Origin: JAXDMU01 sp963762435 | Lineage (GTDB): Bacteria; Pseudomonadota; Alphaproteobacteria; ATCC43930; CGMCC-115725 | Assembly (NCBI GenBank): GCA_963762435.1 | Contig: CAVXLN010000022.1 | Coordinates: 1-64,000 of the forward strand | Direction: 5' to 3' | DNA: 64,000 nt | Shown: one piece after another, positions 60,001 through 64,000 of the stretch | How positions within the stretch are numbered: the first letter of the stretch is position 1 | Layout of the letters: each line of letters begins with the position of its first letter | Notes under the pieces: generated by a model | What the model saw: only the letters and a program-made list of their open reading frames with translations | Told to the model about the DNA's origin: nothing | Database searches by the model: none | Program-made: the position numbers and the translations under genes

Positions 60001-60086
60001 ATGACGCCCGTAATCGTCAGAAGAATGAAGAGGACAATCGAGGGGATCGGTCTTTTGATTGCCCAAGCCGATATGTTCGCGCGCAT
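57018..60086 (-). CDS. RND multidrug efflux permease (HAE-1/AcrB-like)
   Basis: 1022-residue inner-membrane proton antiporter from ATG 60086, which has GGGAGGGG upstream; the frame open to 60575 overlaps the adaptor gene. MRANISAWAIKRPIPSIVLF begins TM1, and PNLDFPLVDVVVTQSGAAPA opens the porter domain. The proton relay LVVGILVDDAIVEIENIVRH in TM4 has the Asp pair, and GIVTKNSILFVDYAILAIRE is in TM10/11. It is divergent from its likely adaptor (60247), and no outer-membrane factor gene is adjacent. Confidence 0.93.
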   Translation of the reverse strand: MRANISAWAIKRPIPSIVLFILLTITGVISFLILPITNTPNLDFPLVDVVVTQSGAAPAELETQVTRVVEDSVASLGGIDHMVSTVTEGVSRTQIQFLIGTNTDRAVNDVRDAVAKARENLPQTIDEPQVQRIDVSGGEVLGYTVSSPTMSVSDLGWFVDNDVSRQLLSVSGVAQVDRYGGADREIRVDLKPERLIALGLTVDDVNKQIRAVNANMPGGRATIGASEQSIRALGSVESVDQLRNMTIALPNHRTARLSDLGSITDGYAEQRHAGLLDGKPVVAFFVSRSNGSSDVTVAHAVVKEIDAIQAAHPTTKFQQIFSLAEFDENAYRASMEALILGAVLAIIVVFVFLRDWRATVIVGFALPLSVFPTFFPMAAAGFSLNFISLLALTLVVGILVDDAIVEIENIVRHMRMGKPAYRAALEAADEIGLAVVATTMTIVAVFLPVSFMGGIAGQYFRQFGVTVAVAVLFSLLVARLITPMMAAYFGRDHGHVEREPPLWLRLYLRLLSSALDHRWISTGCAVAFFVGSVALATLLPTDFIPPEDESLSNLSLELPPGSTLDETIRAMQQVSAVISKEPEVKSVFISIGGGTNGDVRLARGTISLVPRADRTRRQQEVEKDLSLKLKAVPGIRYNFGNGGGQDLTVVLTGDDPKVLTAVGDALTRQMASIPNLSNIKTSASLLRPELQIRPLYDRASELGVSVADIGNVARLATLGEINANLAKFNLPDRQIPIRVEIANDARGDISQIRNLRVATAMGGTVPLDSVAEVSIGSGTSEVKRYNRAREVQIGADLSGAPLGPANVAVHALPILQHLPPGIKLEASGQTKEMEDVFGQFGLAFAAGILLVLGVLVLLFQSFLQPITIMGALPLSIGGAIAGLLCTGDSMSLSVLIGLMMLMGIVTKNSILFVDYAILAIREHGLPRREALIEAGSKRAQPILMTTIAMIAGMMPIALRFGEDADFRAPMAITVAGGLATSTLLSLVFIPVAYTFVDDIQRWLVRRLGHLVGSPPSTHQPAE

Positions 60087-60246
60087 GTAACCCCTCCCAC
60101 ACGCGCTTGCGGAGAAATCCCGCGCGCTTTCACGAACGATACTTAAGCCGGTTCGGTGGTTCAGTAACGTTAAATGTATTTCACGCCTGGTTGTGCCGTT
60201 TTCATGTAAGGTGCGCCGCAACAAAGATCCATCAGGGTTTACCCGC

Positions 60247-61530
60247 ATGCCCGAAGGCTCCTCCTTGACGCCGGACCAGGCGCCGGCCCCTCCGGTGTTT
60301 CGCGTCGCTTCGGCGCGACGCCTGCGCAAGAATCGGCTCCTTTGGGGCGGCGCCGGCCTTGCCGTCCTGCTCGCCCTTGGCTTGGTCGTGGCACTGCGCC
60401 CCGGCCAGACGCCAGCGCCGGCGGCACCGGCCACGGGACCGATCAAATCGGCACTTACAGTCACGGCGGTACCGGCCGCCCCGAAGACGATGACCGAGAA
60501 TCTGCTGGTCGTGGGCTCGCTGGTGGCGTGGGAGGATCTCACCATCAGCACCGAGGCGGTCGGCCTCACCATCACCCAGGTGCTGGTCGATGAAGGAGAT
60601 CACGTGACCGCCGGCCAACTGATGGCCAAGCTCGATGATTCGGTGTTGCTGGCGCAGATCAAGGAGAACGAGGCCCAGATCGAACGCGCGCGCTCCGCGA
60701 TCGGCCAGCAGGAGGCCGCGATCGCCGAGGCCGAGGCGAATGCCCACTCCGCCCAGAATGATTTCAAGCGCGGCCAGGAGCTGCTGCGCACCAGCAATAT
60801 CGCGGTTCAGACCGTGGAGGCGCGCGAAGCGACGGCAGGCTCAGCCACGGCGCGCGTGCAGTCGGCGCGCATGGGCCGTTCGGTAGCCGCGGCCGACCTC
60901 GCGCTGGCCGAGGCGCAGCATGCCGAACTCTCGGCGCGGCTGGCCCAGACAGAGATCCGGGCACCGAGCGACGGCACCGTCTCCAAGCGCACGGCGCGCA
61001 TCGGCCGCGTCGTCATCGGTGCCGGCTCGGACGAGCTGTTCCATATGGTGCGCGACGACATCCTCGAGCTCGATGCCGAGGTGCCGGACCGGCTTCTGTC
61101 GCGCGTCTCGCCCGGTCAGAAGGTGCGGCTCGCGCCGGTCTCGGCCGGCGACAAGCCGATCTACGGCAGGGTGCGCGCGATCGCACCGCTGGTCGATCCG
61201 GCGAGCCGCAACGGCATCGCCCATGTCCGCTTTCCCATCGATCCAAGCCTGAAGGCCGGCATGTTCGTGTCGGGCGAGCTGATCTTCGACGAGATCGACA
61301 CGCTGGCCGTGCCGGAATCGGCACTCGTCTACAAGGATGGCGCGCCGGCCGTGTTCGTGCTGGCGGAGCCGAACAAGGTGACCGAGCGCATGATCGAAAC
61401 CGGGCTGCGCCAGGATGGCATGATCGCGGTCAAGAGCGGCCTCGCGGCAGGCGAGCAGGTCGTGACCAGCGGTGCCGGATTCCTGGCCGATGGCGACCGG
61501 GTCAATCTGGCCGAGCTGCCGAAGAGCTGA
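60247..61530 (+). CDS. RND periplasmic adaptor protein
   Basis: 427-residue membrane-fusion protein from ATG 60247. A single N-terminal helix (LLWGGAGLAVLLALGLVVAL, about 31-50) anchors it in the inner membrane, not a lipobox. The lipoyl half ISTEAVGLTITQVLVDEGDH leads to a coiled coil (about 130-225), and then TEIRAPSDGTVSKRTARIGR and the beta-barrel/MP domains. It partners with the divergent RND permease. The 160-base gap between them, which must hold both promoters, shows no obvious palindrome. Confidence 0.9.
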   Translation: MPEGSSLTPDQAPAPPVFRVASARRLRKNRLLWGGAGLAVLLALGLVVALRPGQTPAPAAPATGPIKSALTVTAVPAAPKTMTENLLVVGSLVAWEDLTISTEAVGLTITQVLVDEGDHVTAGQLMAKLDDSVLLAQIKENEAQIERARSAIGQQEAAIAEAEANAHSAQNDFKRGQELLRTSNIAVQTVEAREATAGSATARVQSARMGRSVAAADLALAEAQHAELSARLAQTEIRAPSDGTVSKRTARIGRVVIGAGSDELFHMVRDDILELDAEVPDRLLSRVSPGQKVRLAPVSAGDKPIYGRVRAIAPLVDPASRNGIAHVRFPIDPSLKAGMFVSGELIFDEIDTLAVPESALVYKDGAPAVFVLAEPNKVTERMIETGLRQDGMIAVKSGLAAGEQVVTSGAGFLADGDRVNLAELPKS

Positions 61531-61541
61531 TTCGCCGCCGC

Positions 61542-61943
61542 ATGCCGGATTTAAAGCGCCTGCTGCAGCTGGCGGTCGCGGCCGGCGGGCTGGTACCCGT
61601 CGGCGCCGGTCTTGCCGGCATTCTGATGGGGCCGGCCATGATCGGCGATGCCGGCGGCGGGTCCATGCCGCTCGACAGCCACTTCCGCTATCTGTCCGGC
61701 CTGCTGCTGGCGATCGGCCTGGGCTTCTGGTCGACGATCCCCGATATCGAGCGGCAAGGTCGCCGGTTTCGGCTGCTGACGGCCCTGGTGGTATTGGGTG
61801 GGCTCGGCCGGCTCTGGTCGCTGCTGACGATGGGCATGCCCGATGCCCCGATGCTGTTCGGCCTCGCCATGGAGCTCGCGGTCACGCCTCTGCTGGCGCT
61901 GTGGCAGTATCTTCTGGTGCGTAGATCCGGCGCATCGCCGTGA
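61542..61943 (+). CDS. DUF4345 membrane protein
   Basis: 133-residue inner-membrane protein with four hydrophobic segments (LLQLAVAAGGLVPVGAGLAG, YLSGLLLAIGLGFWSTIPDI, RLLTALVVLGGLGRLWSLLT, LFGLAMELAVTPLLALWQYL). FRYLSGLLLAIGLGFW and DIERQGRRFR are typical of DUF4345 proteins, whose role is unknown. It starts 11 bases after the adaptor stop and may be cotranscribed. Its 3' end overlaps the convergent WYL regulator gene by 62 bases. Confidence 0.8.
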   Translation: MPDLKRLLQLAVAAGGLVPVGAGLAGILMGPAMIGDAGGGSMPLDSHFRYLSGLLLAIGLGFWSTIPDIERQGRRFRLLTALVVLGGLGRLWSLLTMGMPDAPMLFGLAMELAVTPLLALWQYLLVRRSGASP

Positions 61944-62874
61944 CGATCCCGGCCATGGCCGCGCGCAGCGCCGCCGGGGCCAGGATCTCGACTTCGGCAC
62001 CGAGGCGCAACAGCGAGCTTGCCCCCTCCTCGATCAATTCGATCGGCAATGTCACTTGGCGCCAGCCCGCAGCATCCGGCGGTCCGGCCGCTTCGGCCGC
62101 CTTGACTTGCGTGCGGCCCAAGACCGGCAGCAGCTCCAGCCCGCGCGGCGACAGCCGGACGATCGCCTGATCGCGCATGAGGCCGTCCTCGAAACGCTGC
62201 GCCTGGGTCTGCCAATAGGCCGGCAGGTCGAAATCCTCGGGCAGCGTGAAGCGGCCTTCGAGCACAGTGAGATCGAGAATGCGCGAGACGCGGTATGTCC
62301 GGATCTGCGCTTGCGTGCGGCCGACGAGATACCAGGCGCCACCCTTGAGCACGAGTCCGAGCGGCTCGATCCGGCGCTCGACCTCCTCCTTCCAGCTCTG
62401 ATAGCGCATCCGCAGCGGCGACTGGTTCCACACGGATGCAGCGAGATCGCGCAAGGCCGCCGGGTGCTCGAGATCGCCGAACCAGGCCGGCGCATCGAGA
62501 TGGAAGTGCTGTCGCATCGTCTCGGCACTGCGCCGGAGATCCGCCGGCATAGCCGCAAGCAGCTTCAGCTCCGCTCTCGCCAGCACCGAGCCCAGCCCCA
62601 AAAGCGCGGCCGGCTGGGGCAATCCGGCGAGAAACAAGGCCTCCGCCTCGGCCCGGTTGAGGCCGTTGAGGCGTGTGCGATAGCCATCGAGCAGACGATA
62701 GCCGCCTTCCGGCCCGCGCTCGCTATAGACCGGCACGCCCGCGGTGCTGAGCGCATCGATGTCGCGATAGATCGTGCGCAGCGACACCTCGCATTCCTCG
62801 GCGAGATCGCGCGCCGTCGCCAAGCCTTTGGCCTGCAGCGTGGTGAGGATCGAGAGCAGCCGGCTCGCGCGCAT
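61882..62874 (-). CDS. YafY-type HTH/WYL transcriptional regulator
   Basis: 330 residues with HTH_11 at the N-terminus (MRASRLLSILTTLQAKGLAT, ARDLAEECEVSLRTIYRDID), a WYL domain at about 135-220 (LRMRYQSWKEEVERRIEPLG, VLKGGAWYLVGRTQAQIRTY), and a WCX-like C-terminal domain (VRLSPRGLELLPVLGRTQV). It is longer than the WYL regulator at 6599. A perfect palindrome, CTGACA-N5-TGTCAG, lies 24 bases upstream of its start, so it is probably autoregulated. Ligand and other targets are unknown. Confidence 0.9.
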   Translation of the reverse strand: MRASRLLSILTTLQAKGLATARDLAEECEVSLRTIYRDIDALSTAGVPVYSERGPEGGYRLLDGYRTRLNGLNRAEAEALFLAGLPQPAALLGLGSVLARAELKLLAAMPADLRRSAETMRQHFHLDAPAWFGDLEHPAALRDLAASVWNQSPLRMRYQSWKEEVERRIEPLGLVLKGGAWYLVGRTQAQIRTYRVSRILDLTVLEGRFTLPEDFDLPAYWQTQAQRFEDGLMRDQAIVRLSPRGLELLPVLGRTQVKAAEAAGPPDAAGWRQVTLPIELIEEGASSLLRLGAEVEILAPAALRAAMAGIVTAMRRIYAPEDTATAPAEA

Positions 62875-62897
62875 CGTGGGACCATTATAGACCTAAG

Positions 62898-62914
62898 CTG
62901 ACACGAAATGTCAG
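62898..62914. promoter_or_regulatory. Candidate operator of the second WYL regulator
   Basis: CTGACA (62898-62903) and TGTCAG (62909-62914) are exact inverted repeats with spacer CGAAA, 24 bases upstream of the regulator start. The site overlaps the stop codon of the preceding gene (62911-62913). Confidence 0.6.
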
Positions 62915-64000
62915 GTACCGGCCGACCCCTGGCGAAGCATACGCTTGTCGTCCTTCGCGTCGGCCGGCAGGACGATGCCGCCGAACCCAGGGCCGAGTGC
63001 CGCGGTGAGATCGGTCGTGGCGAAGCCGCCGATCCGGCTGCGCGACAGGCACCAGAGACCGGCCTGGTCCACCATCCAGCGAGCACCGCGCGCCAGCATC
63101 AGCGCCACATAGCGCGCATAGAGATCGAGAAAGCGCCGGCTCCCCGCCGTGTCGGCCAGGGCCACGAGGCAGGCGGCGCATTTGAGCGAGGGCACGGGGA
63201 TGCCGCCTTTGGTTTCGAACCAGCCCAGATCGGCATCGCCGAGTGCCGCCAGTGCCGCGCCGACCGGCTGTCTCAGCTCGGCATCGACATCGATCGCGAC
63301 CAGGGGGCGCCGATAGCGCTCGATCAGTGCCGGCGCCACGAGGAAGCGGCTGCACGCATAGTATGTCGTGTCCCGGGCGCCGGCCTCCGTGCTGATACGC
63401 AAATAGGGATATCGCGCCAGCAGCGCTTCGATGGCCGCCAGCGTCGCCGCATCCGGCGCCACCACATGGAGATGCAGGCCCTGAGCACCGGCGCCGACCT
63501 CTGCCACCGACGCGATCAGGCTCGGCGCGAAGCGGGCGAAGTAACCCCTGTCGCAAGCGGCCAGCAACACGGTGGCACCCGGGAGGTCTGCATCGCCGAG
63601 GAACTGGATCTCGGGCACGAGCGCCGGCGGTTCCAGCGCGCCCAATTCGAACGCCGTCAGGAGGAAGCCCGCCTGTGCCGCGATGTGCTGCGACGCGTGC
63701 TCGCGAAAGAGCTGATCGCGTGCGGCGAAAGCTTGGATGGCCGGATGGTCGGCAAGCGCTGCGGCCTGCCGGATCGCGGCGATCGCCTGGTCCGACCGTT
63801 CCTGCCGGCAGGCGATCAGGCCGCGCATATATTGGGCGACCGGCAGCAGGATATTCGCAGCACCGATCGGCCCGAGCACAGCGAGCGCCACGCTGTCACG
63901 GTCCATCGCCAGCAGATCGCGCATGACGTAATAGAAAAATCCCAGACCATCACCCAGCAATTGCTGGCGCGTCATGATCAGCTTCTCGATGGCGGCATGG
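62911..64000 (-). CDS. Glycosyltransferase-like protein, 5' end outside the window
   Basis: At least 354 residues, still open at the window edge, so the true start may lie beyond (ATG 63975 is possible). The first 120 residues are helical and TPR-like (VAQYMRGLIACRQERSDQAI, AAIRQAAALADHPAIQAFAA). The C-terminal part has LPGATVLLAACDRGYFARFA, GLHLHVVAPDAATLAAIEAL, RYRRPLVAIDVDAELRQP (a DxD-like motif, DVD) and RWMVDQAGLWCLSRS, which resembles GT8/nucleotide-diphospho-sugar transferase folds. The acceptor is unknown. It is tandem to and just upstream of the WYL regulator. Confidence 0.6.
   Translation of the reverse strand, partial: HAAIEKLIMTRQQLLGDGLGFFYYVMRDLLAMDRDSVALAVLGPIGAANILLPVAQYMRGLIACRQERSDQAIAAIRQAAALADHPAIQAFAARDQLFREHASQHIAAQAGFLLTAFELGALEPPALVPEIQFLGDADLPGATVLLAACDRGYFARFAPSLIASVAEVGAGAQGLHLHVVAPDAATLAAIEALLARYPYLRISTEAGARDTTYYACSRFLVAPALIERYRRPLVAIDVDAELRQPVGAALAALGDADLGWFETKGGIPVPSLKCAACLVALADTAGSRRFLDLYARYVALMLARGARWMVDQAGLWCLSRSRIGGFATTDLTAALGPGFGGIVLPADAKDDKRMLRQGSAGT

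Noticed and set aside
1..64000. CRISPR arrays, rRNA and tRNA genes
   Set aside because: No regularly spaced repeats of CRISPR length and no recognisable structural RNA genes were seen on either strand.

Overview
The window is GC-rich chromosomal DNA. Gene style suggests an alphaproteobacterium, most likely of Rhodospirillales type. The signs are an ATGA-coupled beta-oxidation operon behind a MerR regulator, a sigma factor paired with an NrsF (DUF1109) anti-sigma, DctA, Cache-type chemoreceptors, hybrid histidine kinases and REP-like GGCCGGG-CTTGT-CCCGGCC palindromes. Taxonomy is inference. No rRNA, tRNA or CRISPR array was found.

Layout. 0-4.4 kb: methyltransferase, amidase, chemoreceptor. 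4.4-7.8 kb: an accessory patch with an AT-richer orphan gene, a nucleotidyltransferase preceded by the broken end of an ExeA-like transposition ATPase, a WYL regulator with an ABM-domain gene and two matching operators, and a repeat array that looks like a transposon end. 7.8-12.1 kb: Pit phosphate transporter, small hypothetical genes (one frameshifted), GFA and DUF3291 proteins, a palindromic repeat and an outer-membrane protein remnant. 12.0-17.8 kb: hybrid histidine kinase with response regulator, acyl-CoA ligase with SDR, and an overlapping XRE/membrane-protein pair. 18-19.5 kb: a secreted seven-repeat Gloeo/Verruco protein with paired cysteines. 19.5-32.5 kb: many one- and two-gene metabolic units (alpha/beta hydrolases, quinone-type oxidoreductase, coniferyl-aldehyde-type dehydrogenase, DoxX, pirin), each next to a LysR or AraC regulator.

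32.5-37 kb: an acyl-CoA ligase followed by a TonB-like protein and an LprI-plus-ankyrin lipoprotein in overlapping genes. 37.1-39.0 kb: an IS110-family element of IS1111 type, inserted in the loop of a REP palindrome and carrying a long 3' non-coding arm. 39-41.3 kb: DctA, DUF167 and small proteins. 41.6-47.3 kb: MerR, thiolase, 3-hydroxyacyl-CoA dehydrogenase/enoyl-CoA hydratase and a frameshifted acyl-CoA dehydrogenase, forming a beta-oxidation operon. 47.4-51.4 kb: a frameshifted DHA2 drug exporter divergent from a TetR, thioesterase, HlyD operon across a clean TetR-type palindrome. 51.4-55 kb: sigma/anti-sigma pair, broken epoxide hydrolase, GST, PAS protein. 55-61.5 kb: sensor kinase, and an RND pump divergent from its adaptor. 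61.5-64 kb: DUF4345 protein, a second WYL regulator, and a glycosyltransferase-like protein running off the window.

Recurring themes are fatty-acid and acyl-CoA metabolism (two ligases, one beta-oxidation operon), export and detoxification (RND, DHA2/HlyD, GST, epoxide hydrolases), and local transcriptional control by divergent regulators. Four genes carry small indels, and two further short fragments of lost genes are present. These could be real decay, assembly error or both.
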